Assembly (NCBI GenBank): GCA_022822405.1
Contig: JAJEBT010000169.1
Coordinates: forward strand, 1-64,000
Source of the DNA: Alphaproteobacteria bacterium
Lineage (GTDB): Bacteria > Pseudomonadota > Alphaproteobacteria > MPNO01 > UBA830
Reading direction: 5' to 3'
DNA length: 64,000 nucleotides
The translations under genes were made by a program, and so were the position numbers. This document shows positions 26,596 to 36,167 of this stretch, piece by piece. The notes under the pieces were generated by a model. That model was given only the letters and a program-made list of their open reading frames with translations. It had not been told where the DNA came from and made no database searches. The stretch's first letter is position 1; each line of letters begins with the position of its first letter.

Positions 26596-27660
26596 TCATT
26601 CGGCAGCGGCGGCCCTCGGTTCTGTGACGCGCATGCGCTGGAGCGCACGGCGCGCGAGCGCAACTGCCTCGTCATGACGGCGGTAGTGCAAACCGCGTTC
26701 CCGATTGCGCAGGACCGCTGCCTGCTGAGCCTCGATCATGGTCTTGTCTTCCATGAACGCGTCAGCAATATCCTTGTATAACTGCTTCCCGGCAGCCGTT
26801 GTGGCCGGACAGTTATGGTTCGCTACCGACCAGAAATAGTGGCAGCTCGTTTCCGATTCCGGTGTCGCGTGATGGAACAGCCGCAATGACACGCCACCGT
26901 CCTGATTCCGGTTCTCCGTCGCGTCGCGGCCGACCTCCAGCGCACCGCCCCACTGCAGCACCGAGCCCGGTGCCACATACTCGAAATCTGACCAGCGATC
27001 CACGGGACCCTGGAATCCGGCCGCCGCAACGAAGGATGGAGGCGGAGGCGAGGCCATCATCCATCTGATGAATCTGGCGCCGTTCTCGGTCGCAGCCGTC
27101 TCGAGCGTTGCATCGACATGCGACTGCGGAAATCCTCCGATAGTGGAACCATGGACATATCCAAGATGCGTCAGGTCCATGAGGTTGTCGATTACGAACA
27201 TGAAATTCGCGGCGTAGTGGTAGTGACCGAACTGGAATGGCCATTCCTCGCCTGCCTCGTGGAACGGATAGTCGATGATCGCGGACTGATCAGCGAGGCC
27301 GGGATCGCCCATCCAGACCCAGACGAAGTGCTGCCGCTCGACGACGGGGAACGAGCGCACCCGGTAAAGCCCCCGATCGTCTTCCTCTCCCGGATTTCCT
27401 ATGCACGCGCCGTCGCGGCCAAAAACCATGCCGTGATAGCCGCACTGGATACCGTCCCCGACGACGCTGCCAAGGCTGAGCGGCGCAGCACGATGGCAGC
27501 ACCTGTCTTCGAGAATGGCGGCATCGCCCGAGGCATCGCGGAACAGAACCACATCTTCGCCGAGCAGTCTGCGCGCAAGCGGCGCCTCGGTGACTTCGTG
27601 CGACCAGGCGGCGATATACCACGCGTTGTGAACAAGGGGTTCAATCGGACAGTTAGACAT
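26596..27660 (-). CDS. VanA-like Rieske ring-hydroxylating oxygenase subunit
   Basis: The 354-residue oxygenase component has a Rieske [2Fe-2S] site C54-x-H56...C73-x2-H76 (RCCHRAAPL and CGYHGMVF) and a mononuclear iron site in NLMDLTHLGYVH (Asp and two His). It resembles vanillate O-demethylase oxygenase and related phenoxy/aryl O-demethylases. The start was set at ATG 27660, before PIEPLVHNAWYIAAW, with GGGGAGG upstream; the longer frame lacks support. A reductase partner (VanB-like) is not nearby. A close paralogue starts at 63375. The pathway role is probably demethylation or hydroxylation of an aromatic acid; the substrate is unknown. Confidence 0.88.
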   Translation of the reverse strand: MSNCPIEPLVHNAWYIAAWSHEVTEAPLARRLLGEDVVLFRDASGDAAILEDRCCHRAAPLSLGSVVGDGIQCGYHGMVFGRDGACIGNPGEEDDRGLYRVRSFPVVERQHFVWVWMGDPGLADQSAIIDYPFHEAGEEWPFQFGHYHYAANFMFVIDNLMDLTHLGYVHGSTIGGFPQSHVDATLETAATENGARFIRWMMASPPPPSFVAAAGFQGPVDRWSDFEYVAPGSVLQWGGALEVGRDATENRNQDGGVSLRLFHHATPESETSCHYFWSVANHNCPATTAAGKQLYKDIADAFMEDKTMIEAQQAAVLRNRERGLHYRRHDEAVALARRALQRMRVTEPRAAAAE

Positions 27661-28115
27661 CGACGCGCCTCCCCGGCCAGCTTCCAGAACTTGTAGCACG
27701 GGTCTTGCCCAACATGGAAACTGCAGCACCCGGCCGCAACGAGATTTTCAGTTGGTTGTGACCCGCTTGAACGGCTTCGGTTCCCTGCCCGACCTGCCGA
27801 TGGCCGTCCAGACTCAGCCACCGGTCAACAACGAAGCTGCGCGCATCCGGCTTCTCCGCAGCTCGTCAGACCTCCACGCACGCAGGATAGTACGCCAAGC
27901 GCACGGCATGCATACGCCGGACCTGATGGTCGAACGCGAACGTGCCGCGTCGCCCGGGACCGGAGTTGCCGGCGGCCTTCCGGCATCGCGCCAAGAAGAC
28001 GGCTTCATCAGACTCCAGTGACCGCCTTGGAACCGACCCTCCTTCAACACCCAATGATCGCCTGAATACCCCGACCGATGCAGGGCGTTGCCGGTCCGCG
28101 TCCAGCCCTGGCCAC
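27661..28115. other. 455-bp intergenic region
   Basis: Lies between two minus-strand genes. Short frames on both strands show no domain and no ribosome site. It probably holds the promoter of the Rieske gene. No clear hairpin terminator for the upstream oxidoreductase was found. Confidence 0.4.
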
Positions 28116-28736
28116 TTACAATCCTGAGAATTCTCTGCGGACCTTCGTGATAAACCCCTCACACTGTTCACGCGTTGCCCTGTCGAGTCCGTACATGGAC
28201 AACATCCGAAACGTGACCCTTTCGCCGCAAATCCCGACGATTCCATTCCTGATCTGCCGGCGTACGGGATTGCGCATGTAGAGCTCTGTGATACGCCATG
28301 ACGAATTCGTGGTCGTCACGACGTGGCAGCTCCGCAGCCTTGCCAGCCGGGGTTCAAGGGCTCGGGTACCCGGATCGACCGCAAAGGCAAGTCCGGGGAC
28401 GAAGACACGATCGATGAAACCCTTGAGAATTGCCGGCATCCCGAACCACCATTGCGGGAAGACCAGAACGAGGCCGTCGGCGGACGCCAGGCGCCCGCAA
28501 TACCCGGCGATCTCCGGCGGAGGCTCGTAATCTGGCTTGGCGAATACCGCGCGCTCCCGGCCGGACAAGCACGGATCGAAACCATCCGCATAGAGGTCGA
28601 CAAGGTCGGCTTCGTGCCCCGCCGTCACAATTCCGTCGATGGCCGCATCGCGCAGCGCCGCCGCGAGGCTGTCGGCCAGCGGATGCGCATGGACGACGAG
28701 GAAACGCCGCCCGCCCGTTACTGGATCCTGCGCCAC
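28116..28736 (-). CDS. NAD(P)H-dependent oxidoreductase, flavodoxin-like fold
   Basis: The 206-residue FMN/FAD protein is of the MdaB / NQO1-like family. [17 protein letters not shown] (12-28) is the nucleotide-binding start, [20 protein letters not shown] (about 89-108) the family signature. It would reduce quinones or similar electrophiles by two electrons in the cytoplasm. It starts with GTG 28736 after GGAGG (8 bp); the first 19 bp overlap the 3' end of cysS, so translational coupling is likely. A link to quinone by-products of the nearby aromatic oxidation is plausible. Confidence 0.85.
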   Translation of the reverse strand: MAQDPVTGGRRFLVVHAHPLADSLAAALRDAAIDGIVTAGHEADLVDLYADGFDPCLSGRERAVFAKPDYEPPPEIAGYCGRLASADGLVLVFPQWWFGMPAILKGFIDRVFVPGLAFAVDPGTRALEPRLARLRSCHVVTTTNSSWRITELYMRNPVRRQIRNGIVGICGERVTFRMLSMYGLDRATREQCEGFITKVRREFSGL

Positions 28737-30091
28737 CGTGTACCCTCCGGCCCGTCCTCAAGCATGATGCCGCGCGCCGCCAATTCGTCGCGGATACGGT
28801 CTGCGTCGGCGAAGCGCCGTTCGGCGCGCGCGCGCGCGCGCTCCTCGACCATCTCTTTTACCCGCGCAGCGTCCACCTCGTCGGCACCGACAAACCATCG
28901 CTCGCAATCCTGTTGCAGGATACCCAGCAACGCTCCCGAAGCGAGAAGCGTTCCCTTGAGGCGCCGCCGCTCCACCGGATCGGTTGCCGTGTTGGCCTGC
29001 CGTCCGAGCCGGAACAGGGCCGCAACGGCCCGCGGCGTGTTGATGTCATCGCCGAGCGCCGCAAGAAATTCTCCATCGGGCCGGGAGTGGCCATCGGACT
29101 CGACGTCGGACAGGGCCCGAAGCACTCCGTACAGGCGATCGAGCATGTCCCTGGCATGGGCAAGGCTTCCGTCAGACCAGTCCAGAGGCTGCCGGTAATG
29201 GGTGTTGAGAAGCGCCATCCGGATCGCCTCGCCGGGCACCCTGTCGAGCATCTCGTGAACCGTCACGACGTTGCCGACGGACTTGGCCATCTTCTCGCGA
29301 TCGATATTCACAAAACCGTTATGCAGCCAGAAGCGGGCCAGCGGCTGGCCGCCGTGCGCGCAGGTCGATTGCGCGATCTCATTCTCGTGATGCGGAAAGA
29401 CGAGGTCGCCACCGCCGGCGTGAATATCGATGGTCTCGCCGAGATGTTTCTCGATCATGCATGAGCATTCCAGGTGCCAGCCCGGTCGGCCACGGCCCCA
29501 AGGGCTCTCCCAGCCCGGCAGATCCGGCGTCGACGGTTTCCACAGCACGAAATCCGCCGGATCGCGCTTGTAGGGCGCCACCTCGACACGGGCGCCCGCG
29601 ATCATTTCCTTCCGGTCGCGTCGCGACAACCCGCCATAATCCGCGAAGCGCGGCACATGGAACAGGACATGCCCCTCGGCCGCATAAGCAAAGCCGTCTT
29701 CGATCAGCTTCTGTGCCATGGCGATCATTTCGGGAATGTGGTCAGTCGCGTGCGGCTCGATATCCGGCAGTTCCACGCCCAGCGCAGCCATGTCATCGCG
29801 GTACAGTCGCTCGTATTTTCCGGTGATCTCGCCGATCGTTACGCCCTGTTTCTGCGCCGCCGCGTTGATCTTGTCGTCAAGGTCCGTAATGTTGCGGGCA
29901 TAGACCACCTCAGGCCACGTGTGGCGTAGCAGCCGCACCAACACATCGAACATGACGGCGGGACGGGCGTTTCCGATATGGGCATAGGAATAGACCGTGG
30001 GACCGCACACATAGACGGTCACACGGCGGGGATCAGCCGGAACGAACGCCTCCTTGCGGCGTGTCAGCGTATTGTAGAGATTGAGGCTCAT
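28718..30091 (-). CDS. cysS: Cysteine--tRNA ligase
   Basis: The 457-residue class I synthetase charges tRNA-Cys. [16 protein letters not shown] (29-44) carries the first zinc Cys and the HIGH-type signature; KMAKS is the KMSKS loop; zinc ligands continue in HLECSCM and HHENE. Length is standard. The start is set at ATG 30091 ([14 protein letters not shown]), which matches the family; the frame to 30163 is leader. A run of alternating GC at 28824-28841 encodes an Ala-Arg stretch near the C-terminus. It is divergent from the TauD gene across about 65 bp. Confidence 0.97.
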   Translation of the reverse strand: MSLNLYNTLTRRKEAFVPADPRRVTVYVCGPTVYSYAHIGNARPAVMFDVLVRLLRHTWPEVVYARNITDLDDKINAAAQKQGVTIGEITGKYERLYRDDMAALGVELPDIEPHATDHIPEMIAMAQKLIEDGFAYAAEGHVLFHVPRFADYGGLSRRDRKEMIAGARVEVAPYKRDPADFVLWKPSTPDLPGWESPWGRGRPGWHLECSCMIEKHLGETIDIHAGGGDLVFPHHENEIAQSTCAHGGQPLARFWLHNGFVNIDREKMAKSVGNVVTVHEMLDRVPGEAIRMALLNTHYRQPLDWSDGSLAHARDMLDRLYGVLRALSDVESDGHSRPDGEFLAALGDDINTPRAVAALFRLGRQANTATDPVERRRLKGTLLASGALLGILQQDCERWFVGADEVDAARVKEMVEERARARAERRFADADRIRDELAARGIMLEDGPEGTRWRRIQ

Positions 30092-30156
30092 GGTATGGTG
30101 AACATAGGTGCTGGGGAGACGCTGGCAACCAGGGAATCGGATCGGGGTATCGGGTG

Positions 30157-31017
30157 ATGGCAACTAGACTGGGCCTGGACGTGCGGGGATTTGATGCGCC
30201 GCTTGGAGCGGAAATCACCGGACTTGATCTCCGCAAACCTCTCGACCGCGAGACCGTGGCGGAAATCCTCGCCGCCTGGTACCGCCACCAGGTGCTGGTT
30301 TTCCCAGACCAGGATCTGTCACCGCAGCAGATGGTGGATTTCACCGGCCAGTTCGGCGAGCCCGGCAAGCCCCGCATGCCGTCGCGCACCGTGCGTGACA
30401 TCCTGCCGAACCTGCCGCCCGAGGTCATGATCGTATCGAACATTCGCGTGGACGGCAAACCCATGGGGCTGCCGCATGACGGGGAGATGTGGTTCCACAG
30501 CGACATGTGCTACGTCGAAGTTCCGCACACCGCAACACTCCTCTATGCGGTCGAACTGCCGTCATGGGGCGGCAACACGCTGTTCGCCGACATGTATGCC
30601 GCCTATGACAGCCTTCCGGCTTCGCTCCGCAACCGGCTGGAAGATTGCCGGGCGCTTCACATCCATGACTACAAACGCACCGACCGGCCGAGTCTCGATG
30701 TCGATTTGGACAAGGTCGGGAACTTTGCCCATCCGGTCTTCATCACCCATCCCGAGACCGGACGAAAGGCGCTCTATGTCAATCGGTTGATGACGGCGCG
30801 CATCGAAGGGCTCGATCCGGCGGAAAGCGACGGACTTCTCGAAGAACTCTTTACAGCGTCGGAAGACCGGTCGCTGGTCTACGAACATGTCTGGAAACCG
30901 GGCGACCTCGTGATGTGGGACAATCGCTGCATCACCCACGCGCGCACCGATTTTCCGGAGAACGAGCGCCGCCTGCTGCGGCGCACGACCATCGTGGGAA
31001 CCCAAGCACCCCGCTGA
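30157..31017 (+). CDS. TauD/TfdA-family dioxygenase
   Basis: The 286-residue enzyme is a non-haem Fe(II)/2-oxoglutarate-dependent dioxygenase. Iron ligands are H114 and D116 (MWFHSDMCY) and a distal His in [10 protein letters not shown] (about residue 260); the following Arg-rich strand [11 protein letters not shown] binds 2-oxoglutarate. Relatives oxidise taurine, 2,4-D, carnitine precursors or other side chains. GTG 30154 and ATG 30157 are adjacent; ATG was chosen. It shares a very short divergent promoter region with cysS and has no same-strand partner, so the substrate is open. Confidence 0.88.
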   Translation: MATRLGLDVRGFDAPLGAEITGLDLRKPLDRETVAEILAAWYRHQVLVFPDQDLSPQQMVDFTGQFGEPGKPRMPSRTVRDILPNLPPEVMIVSNIRVDGKPMGLPHDGEMWFHSDMCYVEVPHTATLLYAVELPSWGGNTLFADMYAAYDSLPASLRNRLEDCRALHIHDYKRTDRPSLDVDLDKVGNFAHPVFITHPETGRKALYVNRLMTARIEGLDPAESDGLLEELFTASEDRSLVYEHVWKPGDLVMWDNRCITHARTDFPENERRLLRRTTIVGTQAPR

Positions 31018-31047
31018 GAACTGCCGCACCGAACCCGGGCAGCAGAG

Positions 31048-32040
31048 TCAGTTGGCGACCCACTCCCCCTTTCCGCGGCTTTTGAGCATCACGCCCTCGA
31101 AGAGTTCTTCCACCGGAATCAGCGACGAGATCAGCCCGCCCTGGTGTGAATAGCTGATCAGGCTTTCCAGATTTCGGCGATTGGCGGCGCCTAGACCGTA
31201 TTCCCACGGATCGCGCCCGAGCAGTTCCTGCTGCGCCTCCCATTCGTCCATGAACCAGGCGAGCGGCACCGTGCGCGGGTTGGTGAGCCGGCGATAGGCC
31301 TCGATCTTGGCCTTTTCGAAGGCAAGCGCCAGATTGCTCACGACCCACGGATGCTGTTCGACGATCTCCCTGCGAAGCGCCGTAACATGCATGATGGGAA
31401 ATATGCCGGTACGCTCGAAATATGCCCTCTCTTCCGAACGATAATCGCTGAAAAGGCGCGCTACCCGCCGGTCTCCGCGCAGGATCGGAGCAATGATGTC
31501 GGGGTGCAGGGCCGCATCCAGTTCGCCCTCGGCCAGCATCTCGGAAATATCGGAGCCCTCGGGCGCGCGCGACAGCCTGAGGCCTGCAGGCGGCTCGAAC
31601 GGTATATCCTCGTCGAGTTCGGTGACCCAGTCGATCGAGGTCAGATCGACGCCATATTCGTTGGCCAGCAATCCCCGCAGATAGAGCGTTGCCGTCGTCT
31701 GATAGGTTTTGAGGCCGACCCGCTTGCCTTCAAGGTCCTTCGGTTTTGAAATCCCGCTTGACGCGTTGACATAGATAAAACCGTGACGGAAGCGACGGTG
31801 CAGGAATACCGGTATCGCGGTGAACGGCCGGCCACGGTCCCGAGCCATCAGATAGGACGAACCCGAGAGCTCGCATACATCGAACTCCCGATTGCGGATC
31901 ATGCGCCAGTGGCGGGAGGACGAGTCCATATCCGTAAGCACGTTGAGCGATATTCCGTCGGCCTCGATCGTGCCTTCCTTGAGAGCGCGTATGATCTCGT
32001 AGTCGCCACAAGCCAGAGTCAGTTCGAGTTTGCGTGCCAC
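31048..32040 (-). CDS. 4,5-dihydroxyphthalate decarboxylase-like / substrate-binding-fold protein
   Basis: The 330-residue protein has a type 2 periplasmic-binding fold like Pht5 (4,5-dihydroxyphthalate decarboxylase) and many proteins labelled ABC substrate-binding. LELTLACGDYEIIRALKEG at the N-terminus and FDVCELSGSSYLMARDRGR (about 53-71) are typical. There is no signal peptide, so it is probably cytoplasmic, favouring an enzymatic role over transport, and no ABC permease genes are nearby. Start is GTG 32040 with GGAGA 5 bp upstream. It lies 76 bp downstream of the cupin gene on the same strand. Confidence 0.82.
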   Translation of the reverse strand: MARKLELTLACGDYEIIRALKEGTIEADGISLNVLTDMDSSSRHWRMIRNREFDVCELSGSSYLMARDRGRPFTAIPVFLHRRFRHGFIYVNASSGISKPKDLEGKRVGLKTYQTTATLYLRGLLANEYGVDLTSIDWVTELDEDIPFEPPAGLRLSRAPEGSDISEMLAEGELDAALHPDIIAPILRGDRRVARLFSDYRSEERAYFERTGIFPIMHVTALRREIVEQHPWVVSNLALAFEKAKIEAYRRLTNPRTVPLAWFMDEWEAQQELLGRDPWEYGLGAANRRNLESLISYSHQGGLISSLIPVEELFEGVMLKSRGKGEWVAN

Positions 32041-32116
32041 ATCGTCTCCATTTCGCGAGGTCGGACCGGTCGATGGTCAGTTGCGAGCGGGGCGCCGGAA
32101 CCGCACCCGCCCGGGA

Positions 32117-32662
32117 TCATGTAGTGGTGCGCAGTTCAGCGTCCGGGTTGTCCTCCCGCTGCAGGCGCAGCAATTCGGGATCCGCGTAGAGCGGGCGCGC
32201 GGGCTTCGGATTCCCCAGCATGACCTGGAAGAAGCAGTCCTCGTCGCTATCGTTGCGGATGCAGTGGACCTGTCCCGGCGGGTTGTAGACCATGTCCCAG
32301 GGCCCGAGCGTCCGCGTGACAACCTCGCCATCCTTCTGCCAAACGACCGTGGGATGTCCCTTGAGGACGAAGAAGACCTCCTCCTCGTCCGGATGGTTGT
32401 GCATTGGCTGCTCATGGCCTGGAGGCATCTCCAGTATGCTGAGTGTGAAACTCGCCCCCATCAGCGCGTTTGGGTCGTTGTGATCGATGTTGCCGCTGGT
32501 TCCCAGATAGCGGCGCTGGGACCGCGCGAACTTCTTGTCAACCTGGGTTTCGAATCCCCACACCCGCCAACTCGCGTTGCGCGTCGAGAACGTCTTGCAA
32601 TGCCGGTCAAGGGCGGCCTCAAGCTCGCCATCGGCCCGGTTTTCCTGGATCACGGTTGCCAT
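32117..32662 (-). CDS. Cupin domain-containing protein
   Basis: The 181-residue protein has one cupin_2 barrel. The first metal motif lies in GHEQPMHNHPDEEEVFFVLK (His-x-His and Glu), and the second His in YNPPGQVHCIRN. Such a site could make it a small metal-dependent dioxygenase, isomerase or sensor. ATG 32662 follows GAGGGG and lies 7 bp after the stop of the isochorismatase-like gene, so the two are in one operon. The longer upstream frame is a shadow of that gene. Confidence 0.85.
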   Translation of the reverse strand: MATVIQENRADGELEAALDRHCKTFSTRNASWRVWGFETQVDKKFARSQRRYLGTSGNIDHNDPNALMGASFTLSILEMPPGHEQPMHNHPDEEEVFFVLKGHPTVVWQKDGEVVTRTLGPWDMVYNPPGQVHCIRNDSDEDCFFQVMLGNPKPARPLYADPELLRLQREDNPDAELRTTT

Positions 32663-32669
32663 TTTCCCC

Positions 32670-33374
32670 TCATTCCGCCGCCTGCGCGGCACCGTAGGTT
32701 CTGCGAACATGTTCCACGATGTCGTCAAGAACCATGACATCGGCATATTTGTGATGCATGTCAAACAAATTGACCTTGTGCGAGAGTTCGGAGCGGTCGA
32801 ACACGCATTCCTCGGCAATCGTGACGTGATAGCCGTTGGAATAGGCATCGACGACCGAGGCGCGCACGCATCCTGAAGTGCTTTCACCGCACACGATCAG
32901 GCTGGAGACCCCGGCTCGGACCAGATGCGCGACCAGCGGCGTCGAGTGAAACGCGCTTGCGCGCTCCTTGCGGATGACAACCTCTCCGGGCTCTGGCGCA
33001 AACGCTGGATGGATGTCCAGCATGTCCGCGGAAACTCCTTTTTCCGGCTGGCGCCGGGTCGACCGGACGCGCCCTTTCCGGACGGAGCCGGTGACGTGAA
33101 ACACGGGGAGCCCGGCTTCCCTGCAGGCAGCGAAAAGCCGCTGGATCGGCCCGACCGCTTCCCAGGCGAACCTGCCGCAACTGTTGGGAAATTCCGCAGC
33201 CAACTCATGGGGCGCCTTCTCGGGGTCGCCGCGAAACACGAGATTGTACAGATCGATGGCAAGAAGCGCCGGACGCTGACCCACGAAGACTTCACGGCGA
33301 TAGGGTTCGTAGATCTTCAGAATTTCGGCTGAAACGATGTCCTTCCAGCAGTGGTCTTCAAAATCCCGCGCCAT
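32670..33374 (-). CDS. Isochorismatase-family cysteine hydrolase
   Basis: The 234-residue protein has the full catalytic triad of the isochorismatase-like amidohydrolases: D41 (LLAIDLYNLVF), K136 (VVIRKERASAF) and C169 (CGESTSGCVRASVVDAY). Relatives include N-carbamoylsarcosine amidase, maleamate amidase, nicotinamidase and RutB, enzymes that release ammonia or carbamate from amides. ATG 33374 matches the family N-terminus better than 33416. It is co-directional with the cupin gene and divergent from the cyclase-family gene across 249 bp. In this context it is a candidate amide-hydrolysing step after opening of an N-containing ring. Confidence 0.88.
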   Translation of the reverse strand: MARDFEDHCWKDIVSAEILKIYEPYRREVFVGQRPALLAIDLYNLVFRGDPEKAPHELAAEFPNSCGRFAWEAVGPIQRLFAACREAGLPVFHVTGSVRKGRVRSTRRQPEKGVSADMLDIHPAFAPEPGEVVIRKERASAFHSTPLVAHLVRAGVSSLIVCGESTSGCVRASVVDAYSNGYHVTIAEECVFDRSELSHKVNLFDMHHKYADVMVLDDIVEHVRRTYGAAQAAE

Positions 33375-33623
33375 GCCCCACCGTCCCTCGCGTCCCGTTC
33401 GGTTTCCCGGCCACAACCGGCGCCGGAAAGAGCGGCATCCCGCCGCAAGCGCCGGATCAAGAATTCAGAGCATGGCCGTTTTCGGGATCTGATGCAACAG
33501 GATTGCGGTGATGACAGGCTGCTCAAGAGCAAGGTGGTGATCGGCGTGACCTTCGGCCTTTGCAGCTAGCTGACGAAAGCGACTATCATGCCGTGCCGTT
33601 CCAAGATCTTGGGAGACCCTGCA

Positions 33624-34469
33624 ATGAAGATTCTCGACCTGTCGCACATGATGAACCTTCACACACCCGGCTGGGTAGGCTACGCCGGCAACAAGATGTA
33701 TTACGCCCAGAACCTCCAGACCGGCGGGATCGTCGCCCAGCGCGTCGACACCGCCATGCATGTCGGCACGCACATAGACGGGGCAATGCACGCCTCCGAC
33801 GTCAAAGGCGACATGTCCTCCTATTCGCTCGACTACCTGGTCGGCCCGGGCGCGGTCGTGGACATCTCGGACAAGATCGACGACTGGGGCCTGATCACCC
33901 CGGACATGCTGGAATCGGCTCCGGTCGACATTCACGACAACGACATCCTGATCATCCATACGGGCTTCCACCGTTACTACGAGGGTCGACCACAGCAGGA
34001 TCTTGAGCGGTATTTCTGTCTGCATCCCGGTGGTGGTCGTGAGCTCATTGAATGGATGTTCGATAAGAAAATCAAATGGTTCGGCGTCGACTGCGGGTCT
34101 GGCGACCATGCGATGAACACGTCGATCCGCAAGATGCGCCCCGATCTCCGGGCGCGCTTCGAGGAACAGATCGGGATGACATGCGAGGAGTACTTCGGCG
34201 AATACGAGTACACGCATGCACTGTCGGGCCGGAAGATCCGGTCGGATATCTTCATGTTCCACAGCTGGGCTTTCAATGACGGGCTGATTCACGCCGAGAA
34301 TGTCGGCGGGGATATCGAACTTGCGCTGAACCAGCGCTTCATCATCGGCGCGTTTCCATGGCGTTTCGAAGGCCTCGAGGCCTGCCCGTGCCGGATCATC
34401 TGTTTTTCCGACGTGGGCGACTCGGTCGAGACCGTGGGTGCCGTTGCCAAGGCTCTTCGCGACCAGTAA
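33624..34469 (+). CDS. Cyclase family protein (kynurenine formamidase-like)
   Basis: The 281-residue metal-dependent hydrolase has the signature MHVGTHIDGAMHA, giving metal ligands His46, His50 and Asp52 with His56 close by. The family includes arylformamidase (KynB), isatin hydrolase and cyclamide-type hydrolases, which open formamides or lactam rings. GGGAG precedes ATG 33624. It is first of a plus-strand pair with the cytosine-deaminase-like gene. Isatin hydrolase-like or formamidase-like activity on a hydroxylated heterocycle would fit the neighbours, but this is inference. Confidence 0.87.
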   Translation: MKILDLSHMMNLHTPGWVGYAGNKMYYAQNLQTGGIVAQRVDTAMHVGTHIDGAMHASDVKGDMSSYSLDYLVGPGAVVDISDKIDDWGLITPDMLESAPVDIHDNDILIIHTGFHRYYEGRPQQDLERYFCLHPGGGRELIEWMFDKKIKWFGVDCGSGDHAMNTSIRKMRPDLRARFEEQIGMTCEEYFGEYEYTHALSGRKIRSDIFMFHSWAFNDGLIHAENVGGDIELALNQRFIIGAFPWRFEGLEACPCRIICFSDVGDSVETVGAVAKALRDQ

Positions 34470-34773
34470 CCACGCCGTCGCGGCAACCATGATTACAGCG
34501 CGCCAAAACCGCGATGGGTCTCATGTACACCAGCGAAAACGGGGCTTTGCGGAAGCATCCGCCAGTGTTTCGCGTGTCTCGCGGCAGGTCGTAGCCGCAG
34601 ATCTCGAGACCGCCGAACTCATCTCCAGTCCGGCGAGCGAAGCAGACCCTGGATGCAACCACAACAACCCGGCCCGTGACGAAGCCCCATGCGAACTGCG
34701 TGCAGTCAATCGATCCTGAATGTCTGCCGACCACGTCCGGCGCCAACGCGATACCGAACAGGAGCAAGACAAA
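34470..34773. other. 304-bp spacer between co-directional genes
   Basis: Lies between the cyclase-family gene and the deaminase-like gene. I see no gene and no strong hairpin. AGGAG near the end serves ATG 34774. A separate promoter for the deaminase-like gene could lie here. Confidence 0.35.
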
Positions 34774-36012
34774 ATGTCCCTTATCATCCGAAACGCGAGG
34801 CTCCTGGACAAGGACGGCACATGGGATATCTCCACGGACGGCAGCCTCATTGCCGCAGTCGAACGCAACATTCCCGCCAACGGAGCCGACCAAATCGATG
34901 CCGGCGGCCGACTGGTCGCGCCGACCTACGTCAACGGCCATGTCCACCATGACAAGAGCAACCTCGGCGACGTCATGCGTCCGAACAGGACCAACAGTTT
35001 CCAGGAATGCCTGGAAATCACCTGGGAACACAAGCGCACATATACCGTCGACGATATCGTGGAGCGCGCCAGCCGGGCCATTGAAGAAGGCATACTGCAC
35101 GGCGCCACCGTGTTCCGCGTCTTCGCAGATGTCGACTCGATCGGCGGAATGACCCCGCTTGAGGGAATCATCGCGCTGCGCGAGAAATGGGCAGGAATTG
35201 TCGAGATCGAAGCGGTCGACTTCCCCCAGGAAGGGATCATCCGTGATGCCGGGACAAAGGACCTGATGCGCGAGGGCATGAAGATTGGCGCCGACATCGT
35301 CGGCGGCCTTCCGTGGCATGAACATCTGGACGAGGACGCCCGCGCGCATATCGATTTCTGCTTCGAACTGGCAATGGAATACGACAGGGATATCCACATG
35401 CTGGCAGACGATACCGACAACCCGAACAGCCGTTCCCTTGAATATCTTGCAGCCAAGACCCTCCGCGAAGGTTATCAGGGCCGGGTGTCGGCAAGTCACT
35501 GCGGAGCCCTGGCCGCCTATGACGAGGTTCACGCGCGGAAAGTCATTGCGCTTGTCGCCGAGGCCGGGGTGTCCGTCTCGACAAATCCGCACATCAGCCT
35601 TGTCGCCCAGGGCCGCCACGACACCGGCAACATGCGTCGCGGGGTCACTCGCGCAAAGGATCTCTGGAAAGCCGGCGTCAATGTGTTTTCAGCACAGGAT
35701 GACGTGAATGATCCATACTATCCGTTCGGCAGAAACGATCAGCAGGAAGTTGCCTCTTTTGTCTGCCACACATGCCACATGACCTACCCGGACGAAATCC
35801 GCGCTGTCTTCGACTTCGTGACATGGAATGCAGCAAGGGCTCTGCGTCTGGACGGTTACGGGATCGCGGCCGGCCGGAAAGCGGACATGAATGTGCTGTG
35901 CGCATCCACCATCCAGCATGTTCTCAGACTACAGCAGCCTCCGGCATTCGTGATCAAGGCGGGCCGGATTCTCGCAAGGAATAATATCGAGCGCGAGATT
36001 CTCGGCGCATGA
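34774..36012 (+). CDS. Cytosine deaminase-like amidohydrolase
   Basis: The 412-residue TIM-barrel metal hydrolase resembles cytosine deaminase and related isoguanine/creatinine deaminases. Metal ligands include H56 and H58 (VNGHVHHDKS), His in MLADDTDN and ASHCGAL regions, and the catalytic Asp in SAQDDVNDPYYPFG. The stretch STNPHISLVAQGRHD matches the family. MLADDTD replaces the usual HxxE-type HVDE motif, so two of the normally conserved metal or acid positions differ and the substrate may be unusual. AGGAG lies 9 bp before ATG 34774. It is convergent with the coxMSL operon. Confidence 0.85.
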   Translation: MSLIIRNARLLDKDGTWDISTDGSLIAAVERNIPANGADQIDAGGRLVAPTYVNGHVHHDKSNLGDVMRPNRTNSFQECLEITWEHKRTYTVDDIVERASRAIEEGILHGATVFRVFADVDSIGGMTPLEGIIALREKWAGIVEIEAVDFPQEGIIRDAGTKDLMREGMKIGADIVGGLPWHEHLDEDARAHIDFCFELAMEYDRDIHMLADDTDNPNSRSLEYLAAKTLREGYQGRVSASHCGALAAYDEVHARKVIALVAEAGVSVSTNPHISLVAQGRHDTGNMRRGVTRAKDLWKAGVNVFSAQDDVNDPYYPFGRNDQQEVASFVCHTCHMTYPDEIRAVFDFVTWNAARALRLDGYGIAAGRKADMNVLCASTIQHVLRLQQPPAFVIKAGRILARNNIEREILGA

Positions 36013-36167
36013 GCATCGGTCGGCCTGGTTTCACGGAACCCTTGCACCGGCCCGGCGTTCTTACCCGTCCTGTTCCCTCTACCCCGAACCAAGGCTGTCG
36101 ACCACGCCGGACGAGATTTCGGAAACTGCTCCAGACTCGCGAACTGTCAGCCTCGACATCCTCCGGA

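Noticed and set aside
28824-28841. GC alternating run considered as a repeat element
   Set aside because: Only 18 bp within a coding sequence; explained by Ala/Arg codons, so kept only as a low-interest note.
34396-35619. 407-codon minus-strand frame opposite the deaminase-like gene
   Set aside because: The plus strand carries the metal-ligand motifs; this frame has none.
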